Below are positions 45,875-57,909 of a stretch of 64,000 bases of DNA, in pieces. The DNA lies in contig JALMGJ010000012.1 of assembly GCA_023362775.1 (NCBI GenBank), forward strand, positions 22,278,001-22,342,000, given 5' to 3'. The notes beneath the pieces were generated by a model. The model saw only the letters and a list, made by a program, of their open reading frames with translations. It was not told where the DNA came from and ran no database searches. Position numbers and translations under genes: made by a program. Origin of the DNA: Charina bottae. Lineage: Eukaryota; Chordata; Lepidosauria; Squamata; Charinaidae. Positions within the stretch are counted from its first letter, which is position 1, and each line of letters opens with the position of its first letter.

Positions 45875-46384
45875 AAATAAATGAATAAATACAAATAAAG
45901 AATTAACATGTCCACTTTAGATATATTATACCAAACAAATTGCTTTCACCAATAAATCAGCAAACTCTTGCTGAATTTCAGCAGGACCGCCTTTTCAGTT
46001 TCAGCGGCTGAAAAATATGCTTGAGGACATATGCCACTAGTGATCTACAGCCTTGAGGTATCCCTTTGTTATCCCCAGGGGTCCTGTTTCTGATGAGCTC
46101 TCCACTTCCACTTAATAGTAGCAGCACTTCTCAAAGTTTACTGCACAAGAGTGTAAACGTAGTACTCTAAACAACTGTTCTGAACAAGCAGGGGTATCCA
46201 TGGGATGGTGGTGGGCAGGATGGTGGGCAAAGGCATGCAATCAAAGTTATGCGTAGTTATAGTGGGCATCTTGACTTTTTAAAAAACCCTGTGGATACTA
46301 ATGCACACAATCTTAGGTGCAATCCCATATACAGTATTCCAAGATGAACTGTGGGACAGGAAAGAAGAATTGTACCAGCCATGG
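45875..46384. other. Unannotated DNA
   Basis: No gene or repeat recognised. Confidence 0.4.
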
Positions 46385-46399
46385 TATTTAATTTATATA

Positions 46400-46980
46400 A
46401 CATAGCCAAAGAACTGACATAGCCAACGAACAACATAACCAAAGAACTTACAAAAAAGCTTGGACATCTCACAGAGGGGAGTGAATATTCTATCAACTCC
46501 CCAATAGAGTGCCTCCAGAAAATCAAAGACCTAAAAATAGAAGAAGATGAAATTATGGTTTCATTCGATTTCACAGCACTCTACATCCATTGATCCAGAA
46601 CTAGTGAAAGAATCCATGACAGCAGTACTACACAACACATCCAATGTAACAAAAAACACTAAGATCAAAATATCCAGAGTCATGGACCTCATCAACTCAC
46701 TACCTACTTTCAGTCTGATGGACAAATATACCAACAAATCAAAGGAACACCCATGGTATCACCACTCTCAGGACTCATAGCAGAGACTGTAATGCAGCAT
46801 CTAGAAACTATAGCACTCCCACGCATACAACCAAAAGTGTGGATCCAGTAGGTAGACGACACCGTCATCATAATAAAAAAAGGAACAACCAGAGAATACA
46901 TCAATCAACAACATCTTCCAAGGAATAAAATTCACAAAGGAAAAAGAAAACAGCAACACACTACCCTTCCTGGATATCCT
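46400..46980 (+). pseudogene. PLE reverse transcriptase remnant (family C)
   Basis: RT motifs can be followed in order across several frames: DEIMVSFDFTALYI near 46549, PMVSPLSGLIAETVMQHLE near 46749 and VDDTVII near 46855, where TAG replaces the expected Tyr codon of YVDD. Frameshifts occur between motifs A and B. It is non-functional. Confidence 0.8.
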
Positions 46981-46992
46981 TATCAGCAGAGG

Positions 46993-47322
46993 TAAAGGTA
47001 AAGGTAAAGGTTCCCCCACACAGTCGTGTCCAACTCTAGGGGCCGGTGCTCATCTCCGTTTGTTAGCCGAAGAGCCAGCGTTGTCCGAAGATGCTTCCGC
47101 GGTCATGTGGCCGGCATGACGCACACGGAATGCTGTTACCTTCCCACTGAAGTGGTACCTATTTATCTACTTGCATTTGCATGCTTTCAAATTGCTAGGT
47201 TGGCAAGAGCTGGGGCAAGTGCAGGAGCTCACTCTGTCACATGGCACTCGGGTCTCGAACCTCCAAACTTGCGACCTTCCAGTCGACAAGCCTGGCATCT
47301 TAACCACTGAGCCATTGTGCCC
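46993..47322 (-). mobile_element. Sauria SINE nested in PLE
   Basis: Minus-strand copy with a 15-bp target duplication CCTTATCAGCAGAGG (46978-46992 and 47323-47337). The tail shows three extra GTAAAG units. The head has diverged (ccattgtgcccc). It split the PLE between RT and endonuclease coding. Confidence 0.93.
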
Positions 47323-47454
47323 CCTTATCAGCAGAGGAAATGACAGCAAATTAGAAACACAAGTCTATTGAAAGACACCCACGCTAACTAAGCGCTCCAT
47401 TACCAAACCTCCCCCAAGAGGAGCTGTGTAAGACCATTATTAAGATGAGTACAA

Positions 47455-47817
47455 ATGCACTGCAGCAACTTAGAACACCAGAAAAAAGGAAACAGACCAC
47501 CTATACAACATCTTCCAACAAAATGGATATCCACGCAACTTTATCAAAAAGTAGCTGACCACTCAACTACAGCACAACCAACACAAGCTATGAAAAGGAT
47601 AACACTGCCATACATCAGAAACATCTCAGAAACATCCAAAAGACTATTACAACCACACAGCATCACCATAGCACACAAACCAACTAAAGCCCTTGTAAAC
47701 ATCTTAAGTAAACCAAAAGACCCAGGAGCCCAAGAAGAAAAAACTGCAGTCATCTACAACATGCAGTGTAAGGACTGTAACAGCCACTTTGTAGGACAGA
47801 CAGGCAGAAGACAATAG
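47455..47817 (+). pseudogene. PLE linker and GIY-YIG endonuclease remnant (family C)
   Basis: A 120-aa open frame: ALVNILSKPKDPGAQEEKTA then VIYNMQCKDCNSHFVGQTGR, the PLE form of GIY-YIG with a CxxC pair and VGQT in place of YIGxT. A stop at 47815 cuts it just after the active-site motif; the normal continuation (HEHQ, then NWEIV and ILDQ-like blocks) is found downstream in other frames and beyond the hAT ([16 protein letters not shown] at 48546). Dead copy. Confidence 0.85.
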
Positions 47818-47933
47818 TGCACATCCATGAACACCAACCAGCAGTAAGAAGAGATAATGAAAACTCCTTAATCTCACAACACATGGACAGATTCAACTAT
47901 AATTTCAACTGGGAAATTGTGAGCATCCTAGAC

Positions 47934-48548
47934 CAAGGGTCGGCAAACCGCGGCTCGCGAGCCACATGCGGCTCTTTGGCCCCTTGAGTGTGGCTCTTCC
48001 ATAAAATATCACGTGCGGGCGCGCACAGGCAGGCGTGGCGGGGGCAGGCGCAGCAGCGGACGTGGCGGGGGCAGGCGCAATGTCAGGCATGCTGGGCGTG
48101 GCAGCGAGCATGCTGGGCATGGCAGCCAGTGTGGCAGCAGGCATGGTGGGCATGGCGGGGACAGGTGCGGAGGCGGGCATGGCGGCAGCAGGCCCTAAGT
48201 GTGCACGATTGGCTCCCACCCGCAAACCCCACTCCCGCGCTGGATTCCCCACCAGCTTTACTTTGCCTGGACTGGGGGCGTGAGCAGCTCTGGAAGAGAA
48301 GCGACTGGAGCAGTCGAGCCTCTCTTTCCCTTCTCCTTCTTCCAAACCTCCCCCGCCCCCTTCCACGCGATTGGCTCCCGCCTGCAAACCCTGCCCCCTT
48401 CCACGCGATTGGCTCCAGCCCGCAAACCCCGCCCCCTTCCACGCGATTGGCTCCCACCCTCAAACCCTGCCCCCTGGCCCTCGAGTGATGTTATAAATGT
48501 TATAAATGTCAAAATGGCTCCTGGCATAAAAAAGTTTGCCGACCACTG
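47934..48548. mobile_element. Non-autonomous hAT element (GGTCGGCAAACC family) nested in PLE
   Basis: Ends CAAGGGTCGGCAAACC and GTTTGCCGACCACTG, with a perfect 8-bp duplication TCCTAGAC at 47926-47933 and 48549-48556. The interior is CpG- and GC-rich, with short tandem repeats (cttccacgcgattggctcc four times; gcaggcatgg-type units). The Arg/Ala/Gly-rich ORFs predicted on both strands come from this composition and show no transposase. Confidence 0.92.
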
Positions 48549-48872
48549 TCCTAGACCAAGCTAAATCCAAACATGCTAGGGAATTCCTGGAAGCTTGGCA
48601 GTCAGACAAATCAGCCATCAGTAGACACATAGAGATAAACCACATCTACAGACTATTCAAAAGAGACAATAAAAAAGCTAAGAAGGAAACAAAAAGGAGA
48701 GAACACATCCTCTTCAACAGCCAACACCAAGATAAGTAGGGATTAACACCAGACAAACAATCAAGCAGAAAACAATACTCTAATCAAGGAACTACCAAGG
48801 AGAAAACACCTCCACCAACACTGGCAGGGCAAGCTACTAGATATAAACAGGGAGCAAACCCCACACTCACTA

Positions 48873-48912
48873 GCATTGATGATGTTACCTAGTCTGGTAA
48901 TGAAATGTCTGC
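48873..48912 (+). ncRNA. Decayed hammerhead-like motif, PLE family C
   Basis: GCA, TTGATGA (first base changed from C), stem II GTTACC/GGTAAT, GAAAT, GTC, TGC. The helices remain but the altered core should abolish activity. Confidence 0.45.
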
Positions 48913-48963
48913 AAGCAAACAACCAAGTTCAGAGAGCACCAAGGACTCCACTATTTAATTTAT

Positions 48964-49800
48964 GGCTTGGATAGAGTTTTTTTTTCAATGTTCTATGAGT
49001 AGGCTTTCTGGAGTCTGAAACCCTCTATTGTTTTTGTGGTGCTAGAGCAATATGAGATGGTGCCAGTGAAATTAATTAACAATATGGTGGCATCTTCATG
49101 GCATGATTTTTTTTTCATTTTTATTTTCAAAATTAAGGGTCAGAATGGCAATGGAAGATGTCTAGAAGGCAAATCCAAATGGATTTCCCACCCTTAAAAC
49201 CCTCCTATAATATTAGGGGGAAAAGTTTAAGATCACTCCCAAAGCAACAACCTTGGAGCAACTTAGAGGGTTGAGGGGGTTAATGATGAGGATGGGAGCA
49301 GTTGTCTCCCAGGGGGCTCATAATCTTATTTCTGCTCTAATACTGACACACACACCCAAATAAAAACAGAAGATACCACACTAAAGAAGTTTGGTTCTAC
49401 TGTTTCCAGTGAGGTCATCACATCACCTACTGATTTCCTCAAAGATGCCCATCCATGGGAGAAATAGCAAAAAGCCTCTTCTGCTCAGAGAGTGGCTGAT
49501 TTTTTCCAAGAGCAGTGCAAAACTATAAAAAAAATTAGGGCAGCCAACTCCAGCATAGGAGCCACCCAAGTGGAATGATCAGGCTGGCTGGAAAGTCTAA
49601 GGGTTGAAACCCATACACCAGGAGAATTCCAAAGATGGTGATGGCGGGCTTGGGGTTTGGCCGTCTTTCCATACAGGGATCATCCTTTTTGGATTTAGAT
49701 ATCTCTCTATTTCTTGCTGTTTTCTAAAGTTTGTATGTACATTTCAGTCTTCTGATATCTGTAGTTTGGAATAACTGATATTCTATTGCTTCCATTAACA
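48964..49800. other. Unannotated DNA
   Basis: No gene or repeat recognised. Confidence 0.45.
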
Positions 49801-49825
49801 AGACAGATGAGATAGTAAGATAAGA

Positions 49826-49866
49826 GAGAGGGAGGGAGGGAGGGAGGGAGAGAGAGAGAGAGAAAG
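49826..49866. repeat. (GGGA)n(GA)n microsatellite
   Basis: Purine-rich simple repeat. Confidence 0.9.
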
Positions 49867-52800
49867 ATAACTTTAATTTTTACTACAGGTTCTAAACATG
49901 TGATATTATATGTTGTATGTATGGCAAATTAAATCATTATTTAATTCCTGGCAGGACTCAGGAGTGATTTTGCCCCATACCCCATTCATTGATGGCAATT
50001 ATACTTCATATTCTGTGTAAAAGATAGCTAAATGAGTATCATGATGGAGATGCAGCAGGCTGCTTATTTATTCCATAATTAATGAAGTGGGCAGGTCCCT
50101 TATATTGATGACAAGCAATTCAGTGAATTAGGGCAGAATGTCATCCTTGTGCATAAGCTACGGAAGCTGCTGCCCCAAGAAAGTGAGGCAGTTAACAATC
50201 TACAAAGTCTAGTAAAAGTGGCAACATATCTAATTAATCACTCCAAAGAAGCATTAAATCAGCAGGCAAACTATTCATTTCAGCAGCAGTGTCCATCCCA
50301 AGAGATCAGCTGGCTTTACAAATGTTAATTGATGCGCTCGGTGCAATAGGTGTTATTATTTCCACTCTGCAGATAATAGAAGTGCAGGCAAATTAAGAAT
50401 TCAGTCCTCAGACCATTTATTTAAGAACTGTTTTGTTGAAGTCAATGGGATTGTCCCAGAACAATGCTAAACTTGAGCACTTTTCTAAGGTCAATGAAGT
50501 CCCTACACTTCTGACAAAACCAAGGGGGTGGGAAGGGAAGCATCTTTCAATCATCCGGACCCAAATCCATATAGAATACCTGGATGTACAGCTGTTATGT
50601 ACATCTGTTATGGCTGTACCTCTGGATAATGATGTGCTCAGTGAACTATTCTAGATGTCCAAGCTTTGGGGAGAGCCTAGACAACATAATCCTCTTGCTG
50701 TCCTCTACCCATATCTCCATCTACTTGTCTTTAGTATCACCATCCAATCATCTCCATCCCCCAGAGGAAATCACTCAACAGCAAGGAACAAAAGGAGCAA
50801 AGGCCAAAAGGTCCCCAAAATACCAGTGAGTCCCCTATTTCTTCATGGACTTCAGCAAGTATGTAATGACACCAGTATTCAACACTGTGCAACAATTTGC
50901 AACCTTGACGTTGGGCTCCATTCTTCCTTCTTTGTCTGTCTGACACAACCAAAAAAAATTCCCAATCAGATGTTTACCATACTGATGTTCTGATTTTCTG
51001 TTACTGGAATATTGATTTTTAATTGTTTTCAATTTGATGTTTCATTTGGATGTTTTCAGAGGCTTTCAGTGTATATTACTAATGACATTAAAATCAATCA
51101 TTTAAAAGAAATGTTTAAATATATCAAAGTTAGGAAACTTGGTAGAGGAATCATTAGACTGTTGGATGATAAATAAAAGAAGTACTAAAGGAGACTGAAG
51201 AGGATTTTAATGGGTTCTTTGTGGCTCTCTTCATTAGAGAAGATGAAGTACAAGATAGATGTGCCCAAGTGAATATTTTCTGGAAAAGAATCTGAGGATC
51301 TAAGGAAAATAATGATGGGAAAAACAATTTTTTAGACTTTATTAACAAATTGAAAACATACTGGGTAACAGATAGTTAACACTTACCAGAGAACTAAAAA
51401 GTAGCCAATGTATCCCCAATTTTTAAAACAGGTCCCCAAAGCTTGGTTTAATATTTTGCCAACTAGCATGATAGATTATTAAATTATTAATTTTAAATTA
51501 AATTAAATCATTTAAGTTATTAAATCATTATTAAACATAAAATACTGAGAAATATAGAAGGACAGATCTTATTGAAGAAGAATCAGCATGGTTTCTCCTA
51601 AAGCTGTGTTCTATCTCCCTAATGTTTTAGAAGTCTGATAGTGTCAGGAAGCATGTAGATAGGTGTGACCTGGTACATATTTGGACAAAGTTCTTCACAA
51701 AAGATGGGGCAAAAGCAGAAGCATTCTTATGAATCGATCAATGGTAATCAAACAAAGACCAAAGAGAGCATAGAGATAAATTCTAAGTTCTCATGCTGGC
51801 TCTTCTGCAGCCACATACAAAGAAAGCCTTATGTATCTCGTATTGTATGCATTTAGATCTCAGGTAGGCATTCAGCTGTATGTGTGTAAGTGTGCTTCCT
51901 CAAGCTACATCCAGTCCCATGGATCTATTGCTTCTCCATTCAGAACTCTAAGCAGAAATTCACTCATGGAGAATAGGGGTAACTTTTGCAAACCTGCCCC
52001 ACTGATTTCTGTGGGCCTATGATTTACATCCAGTGACACTCTGTGATTTCATTGCAAATCTACATAGCATGTGAAAGTAAATAAATAACAGCAATGACAG
52101 CCACAAACTATGCATAATGAAATTCCAGTGGGAATCTCCATCCTTTTATTAGTTCAATATGGGCATTTTTAATCTAAGAAATCCCCAGGGTGCCTTTGTC
52201 TCTTACTGTCTCACTCACTCTCTTCTCCCTTACACCATTCTAGCCCCAAAAGGACACAAAGTGAAAGTCCAATTTTTAGTGATGTTAGGACAAAAGCTGG
52301 CACCTGTTCTGCCAACCACTGTGAGGGTCAGACATACTTCCCAGTCTCAAATTAATGGTAACTCACTTCCAATGGCCACACCCACTTCTGTAGGAGCTAG
52401 AAAATACAAGCACGTCACTCTGGTTTTAATTTTTATGCCTTACTTCCTCTGCATATGCTCAGCTTTTTGTGAAGGAATGCATTCAAATGCTAGAGCACCC
52501 CAAGTAATGATATTTATTTGAGAAAGGCACCTGTTTTTCATTACTTCACTCTGTCCTGTGCTTTGAGAGTTGTTCGTAGAGTTAGCAATAAACTATCAGA
52601 GGCTCATTTTCGCTGAGCAAAAATTGATCACAAACCCACACCCAAAGTCGGATACCCACTTTACTAATCAGAAAAAAAAAATCTATATTTTCAGGCTGCA
52701 ATACTTTTCCTTTGGAAAGTTTGGAGCTACACATTTGTTTTTTCTGATGCTGATGTGAATCTGAGACACCAGCAGCCACAAACTAAGCTCAAAGAAACAT

Positions 52801-55430
52801 TTGCTAGGTGAACCTGGGCCAAAACACAACCTTCCATGAAGATGGTCCCATCCAAAGCCTGAAAGAAAGACAATCATGTTGATATAGAGATTGAAGTGCC
52901 TCCTACCCACATTAGACATTGATCCTCCATGGATCATTATAATCAATAAAGAAAAGTCATCACATCATGCCACATCACTCTATTACCATTTTATCTTTAA
53001 ATTATGCCCTTTTCTGAAATTCACAAAGCTTGTATGGTATGGTGGGTTGCCAGAGAGCCTCTTCCAACCTTCAGATGATTTTTATGGTTCTCCAAACACT
53101 CCAGGATCATGCCACTGAAATTCAGCTTCCAAATAAAACTTTTCAGTGATTCCATTAAAAAAAAAGCTGTAAAATAGGAGTGTTAAGCATAGGGGAAGTT
53201 GAATGCACTTATTTTATGTAAACCCACCCCATATCTGTAAATATAAAAAAGGGATAAGCATTCGTAACTGCTTTGTAACTGCTATTTTGTCCCTTGGAGG
53301 TAATAAGTTGGTATCCCCACCTCCCATGGAGAAAAAAATTGGTCATCTTTGATGTAGGGGCTAAATGAAAGGAGGAGCATGAAAACTATATTGTTGTTCT
53401 TGCCTTCTTTCCCCCTTGTCATCAATGGGGAAGCCCCCCACCCCCCTGGGAATTTTAATTTGTGTGGCTTCTAAATAGTGTGCAGAAATTCACTCCCAAC
53501 AATAAGAGTGCAGCATGGAACAGCAATGATGGTATAGTAAATGCATTCATTCTCAACCCTCTTACTTGTGAAAAGTTATCTTAGCACCTACAGAAATCAT
53601 AATATTTCTTGTGATAATATATTTGTTAATAATGTTTTAGATAATTACTAAAATGAATACTTTTTATGTAAACTCTTTGAAAAAGGTGTCAAGATAATTC
53701 TTCTATGGACCACAAATGTGGTCAAAGAGCTCCTTTTTGAACATGGAGGGCCTTGGTGAAATGGTCAGTTAGCAGGGAACGTGGAAAGATTTTTCTAAAC
53801 ACCAAGGAAAGATGTTGCCAAGTCACTATAGATATTGTAACTTAATAGCAACAGGTTGCAGGGACATGGACAGGAATATTTATGGACATATCTACAAGGT
53901 CTAATCTTCATATTTGCAGTGAAACATACACGTTACACCAATATCCTATAATAAATGTAAAGAAATGGTTCACATATGACGCTAAACCATGTTTTGCTAG
54001 CTGTGGTTTGCTGAATGAGACAAAACCTGGTGAGATCACTCATCATGCTGACCCAGAAGCCATAACTTATGAACTGCGATGTCAGAGGCCACACAGTGCC
54101 AAAAGCCAAGAGAACTATTGTGGACATATAAAGCCAATGTGCAGTGATGTCCTACTTCCTACAAAGTATCACTCATCTTGTCTGTGCTTTGCTGCAAAAA
54201 TATTGACTTCAATCATCTGGCAGTGATTTATGTTTCCAGTTAGCTTTTAAAAGAGAGAGAGAGAATCAACTATGAGTCTAAAACCAGCAGAATTGTAATG
54301 TTAGAACTATTTATCTCTTGATATAGGTGGAGAAAGTTAAGGATGCTTGGGTTTCCAGCTAGTACACTTTGCCTAGTAATGCATTCCTTTATGACATGAA
54401 GGCAGCCTACTGAGCATTAAAGTTATTGGGGGTTAGCAGAAAGTCTGATCTTTGTTTTGCAGCTAAAGCAGGATGTGGCCATTCAATTACCATCTGGGGA
54501 GAGTAGAGGAGATTAAGTCTACCTGCTGTTGTATTTACTTCAGTGGCTGCCAGTATGAGACATGGACTGTGTTTAAGATCTAGTTTTAAGTTTCAGGGTC
54601 TTTAATAAACTGGGTTCCAGGAGGGGAAAAAAAATCTTCTGCCTCTGATTCCCCAAAGGCACAATGGATGAAACTGTAGGAACTGTAGGAACTGAAAGAA
54701 GAATAATTTGCTGCATCTTTGCCTCTTGCAGTTTCAAAACTCTGCATAGTTTCACCTCTTGCTCTGCAGAGGACAATGCATCTGTGAAGGTAACATTAAA
54801 AGCGAAATCCAAACATGCAGGAACACATATATTTTATTGAAGCCTCTGTTCCAAATATGATTTATGAGGCCAATGTTTTTGCAAAAGAATCAGGTTTTAA
54901 TCAATAAGGGTTAAAATCCTCCTCCCTATCATAAAGTCAGCGTGATTGGGGGGTAGACAGGTTTGAAGGAAAGGTAGATGGGTACTGGAACATTGATGCA
55001 AGAAGGAGAAGGACAGAACATTTTAAACCATATTTTCCAAGTGAGAGAAATGATAGCAGGTGTAGTAGCGCACTGCGGAAGCCAAGGAAAGCTTTAATAC
55101 TTTCATTAAATTTATATTTGTCTATATAGTCATTTGTTTACTTGACTGAAGTTCTCATTGAAGACTAATCTTCGAGTGAGATGGGCGGGGACGAAATTTG
55201 GAATATAAATAAATAATTCTTGAAAACCACACACCAAAAAATCCTGGCTATCAAGTTGTTCCAACACATTCCCAAACTGGAAGTCAAAACATAAAAAGAC
55301 TTTCTGTTGTTCCCAGGAAGGAGGAACTTCTTCACTGAGTTGCATGCAGCTAATGAACCAGGAAAACATCTTTGCATACTTTAGGTTGGTGGCTGATTGG
55401 GAAAAAGACTTGGAGTGTTGCGTAGCAAAG
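49867..55430. other. Long stretch without recognisable features
   Basis: About 5.5 kb of AT-rich DNA with no repeat family and no ORF bearing a domain. It is the longest repeat-poor stretch of the window. ORFs of 112-120 aa (50655, 52159, 53882) have no signature I recognise. Confidence 0.5.
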
Positions 55431-55480
55431 GGAAGGTAAAGGATTTCCCCTGCACAGTCGTGTCCGACTCTAGGGGCTTC
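55431..55480 (-). repeat. Sauria SINE tail fragment
   Basis: Only the Bov-B-like 3' tail is present (cagtcgtgtccgactctagg), about 50 bp, consistent with a very short 5'-truncated insertion. Confidence 0.7.
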
Positions 55481-55740
55481 CATGTTGATTTTAATTTGAC
55501 ACTATATATCATTGTAATATTAATATTAATCATAACTTACTTAGTAGACTTTAGTCCTATAAGGATATCAGAGTTCTATGCTAAATATGTAATCATTAAG
55601 TCATCAAACTAATAATTTATCTACAGAGATTGTCATGTTTGGGAAGATTCATAATTCCATCATTTTAAATATGATCTTATGCTAGTCTTAGACTGAAAGA
55701 AAATAAATTATGTTTAAATAGCAGATGTATATGCTAGTTA

Positions 55741-56074
55741 GTAAAGGTAAAGGTTCCCCCCGCACATTTGTGCAGTCGTGTCCGACTCTAGGGGCCGGTG
55801 CTCATCTCCGTTTGTTAGCCGAAGAGCCAGTGTTGTCCGAAGACGCTTCCACGGTCATGTGGCCGCATGACACGCGCAGAACGCTGTTACCTACCCACCG
55901 AAATGGTACCTGTTAATCTACTTGCATTTGCATGCTTTCGAATTGCTAGGTTGGCAAAAGTTGGGGCGAGTGTGGGAGCTCACTCCACACGCAGGGCTAG
56001 GGATTCGAACCTCCGAACTTGCGATCTTCAAATCGACAAGCCTGGCATCTTACCCACTGAGCCACCATGCCCCT
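55741..56074 (-). mobile_element. Sauria SINE
   Basis: Full-length minus-strand copy; A-box tggctcagtggg and B-box ggttcgaatcc present. Flanks TATATGCTAGTTA (55728-55740) and TATGTGCTAGTTA (56075-56087), 12 of 13 identical. Confidence 0.93.
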
Positions 56075-56087
56075 TATGTGCTAGTTA

Positions 56088-56605
56088 CCCTGAATCTAAT
56101 TCAAGGAGTTGAGCAGAATAAATTCAACAAATTTAGTGGATGCAATTCAAATCATTGATTTGGTCTGAAAATCAAAATTGATTCTATTCAAATAATTAGA
56201 AAGTTGATTTACTTCAATAAAGAACATTTCCAGAATACCACAAACTGTTCCTGGTTTGGGAACTTTCTGAAAACTACCCCCAAAATGGCCAGATTGGTAT
56301 GTCCAAAGCAGAAATGGAATGTTCTTTGCACATACCTCCTCCTCTGTTAAGCAGGATTCAAAGTTATACTAATTGTGAACCTGGAACCAAGAACAGAAAG
56401 CAATTCAGTGAAACTAGCTGAGAAGTCCTGGTAGCCATGTGAACAGTTACAATGATGGAATTGGCCTTGCTGCAAAGATGCTTTAAATTGATCAAAGGAG
56501 TTGGAAAGGAAGAGAAATGAAAGGAAGAAGACATGGCTAATAAAATAGGGGTCAAAAGAAGTTATGAAAAAAGAAAAAAAATCACAAAACTACGATTAGG
56601 TATGT
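56088..56605. other. Unannotated DNA
   Basis: No gene or repeat recognised. Confidence 0.45.
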
Positions 56606-56607
56606 CA

Positions 56608-56695
56608 GAACTTTCCAAAGTGCTGCTGCTGGTGACACACCAGCGGCAGCGGCGGCGCGCACAGTGACGGCGCGGGGGGGCGTGCAGCGGCCTTG
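56608..56695. mobile_element. Possible fragment of the CAGAGCTTTCCAAAC hAT family
   Basis: Starts cagaactttccaaagtgctg and contains ggtgacacacc, like the left end of 23108-23517, then a GC-rich stretch. The right end is missing. Confidence 0.4.
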
Positions 56696-56716
56696 TTTAA
56701 TTCCTTAATTCCAACA

Positions 56717-56812
56717 GGATGATGGATGATGGAGGATGGATGGATGGATGGATGGATGGATGGATGGATGGATGGATGGATGGATGGATGGATAGATAGA
56801 TAGATAGATAGA
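56717..56812. repeat. (GGAT)n and (AGAT)n microsatellite
   Basis: About 14 GGAT units followed by five AGAT units. Confidence 0.95.
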
Positions 56813-56819
56813 TGATATA

Positions 56820-57830
56820 ACATTTATAACAGTTATATATTACTATTATATGCTTGAACTATCAAGTAAGCTTGATTAGCTGTAGTAGAAACCACCTACC
56901 CATTAGATCTACTCCAGCAATATTTATAACTGTACCTTTTGTTTTGTAGCATCTCTCTATATTGCTGCATTAGAAAAGAAGTCTAGACATACATTTAAAA
57001 TAAAGCAAGCATTTGATCAGTTTTCAAATTTCACAATCATGATTTTATTTTAAAAACAAAATTCTAGGATTTAAAGTATGGAACATGTAATATCTAAAAC
57101 AAGTATTTGTTTAAGTGTCTTTTTGGATTGGTGAATGAATACTATTTGCAAATAATTTAATAAACAATGTGGCAAGTCTCATACAGTCAAATATTGACTG
57201 CTGCTATGCGTCACCTGTCAAACATGTTGCTTGCTGCTGCCTTCCCAGATGTCAGTGTGAGAAACTGAAGATTTCAGTATGTTAGCTGACAGGTCCTGCT
57301 GAATAGTGACTACCACTGAATAATAATGGGGTACCAAAGGTTTATGCTGAAAATCAAGCATTTGCTACATTGTTGAAGAATATTCACTCGGTATTTGGAG
57401 CACTGGCACATCAAGACCAATATTTTATATTCAGATTTCCCATAGGTCCCAGATCTATAGCAGATCCCATCCTCTCTACCCAATCTCTTATGCAGAAATG
57501 TTAGGGATGGAACCTGAGAATCCATGAATTTCTGTGCACCAGAAATACAGAGCTATGCTACTGGATTATGCCTTCCACCCTATTCTCATCCCCTGAAAGG
57601 AAGCCTGCCCACAGAGCAATTGTAAAATATTTTCAGACAAATTCAAGATTATTTTTCTATGCAAATTACTACCCCCCCCCCAAAAAAAACAACCCTGAAG
57701 TGATGTAGATTCACTCTACATCAACCTTCCCCAAACAATGGGCATAGGTGGAAATACTGGGATTTACTGGGATGAATTGCTTGACTGGTTGGACACCAGT
57801 TTGAGAAAGGCTGTTCTAGATATTGTCCCT
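56820..57830. other. Unannotated DNA
   Basis: No gene or repeat recognised. Confidence 0.4.
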
Positions 57831-57835
57831 GGCAA

Positions 57836-57881
<46 letters not shown>

Positions 57882-57907
57882 GTTGTTGCTGCTGCTGCTG
57901 CTGCTGC
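57836..57907. repeat. (GAT)n and (TGC)n microsatellite
   Basis: About 14 GAT units, then TTG and CTG units. Confidence 0.95.
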
Positions 57908-57909
57908 TT

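Larger units (their letters stand above)
46397..48951 (+). mobile_element. PLE family C, 5'-truncated, with nested SINE and hAT
   Basis: Bounded by a perfect 12-bp duplication TATTTAATTTAT (46385-46396 and 48952-48963). Decayed coding on the plus strand includes EIMVSFDFTALY (RT motif A), GTPMVSPLSGLIAETVMQHLE-like block (motif B), a VDDT box whose tyrosine codon is now TAG, and FLDI. The endonuclease segment follows after the SINE. The right end is the family-C terminus. Two later insertions, a Sauria SINE and a hAT, sit inside. Removing them leaves about 1.6 kb of PLE. Confidence 0.92.

Noticed and set aside
47905..48488. Ala/Arg/Gly-rich ORFs on both strands at about 48 kb
   Set aside because: They lie within a GC-rich non-autonomous hAT element with short tandem repeats; no transposase motif and both strands are equally open.
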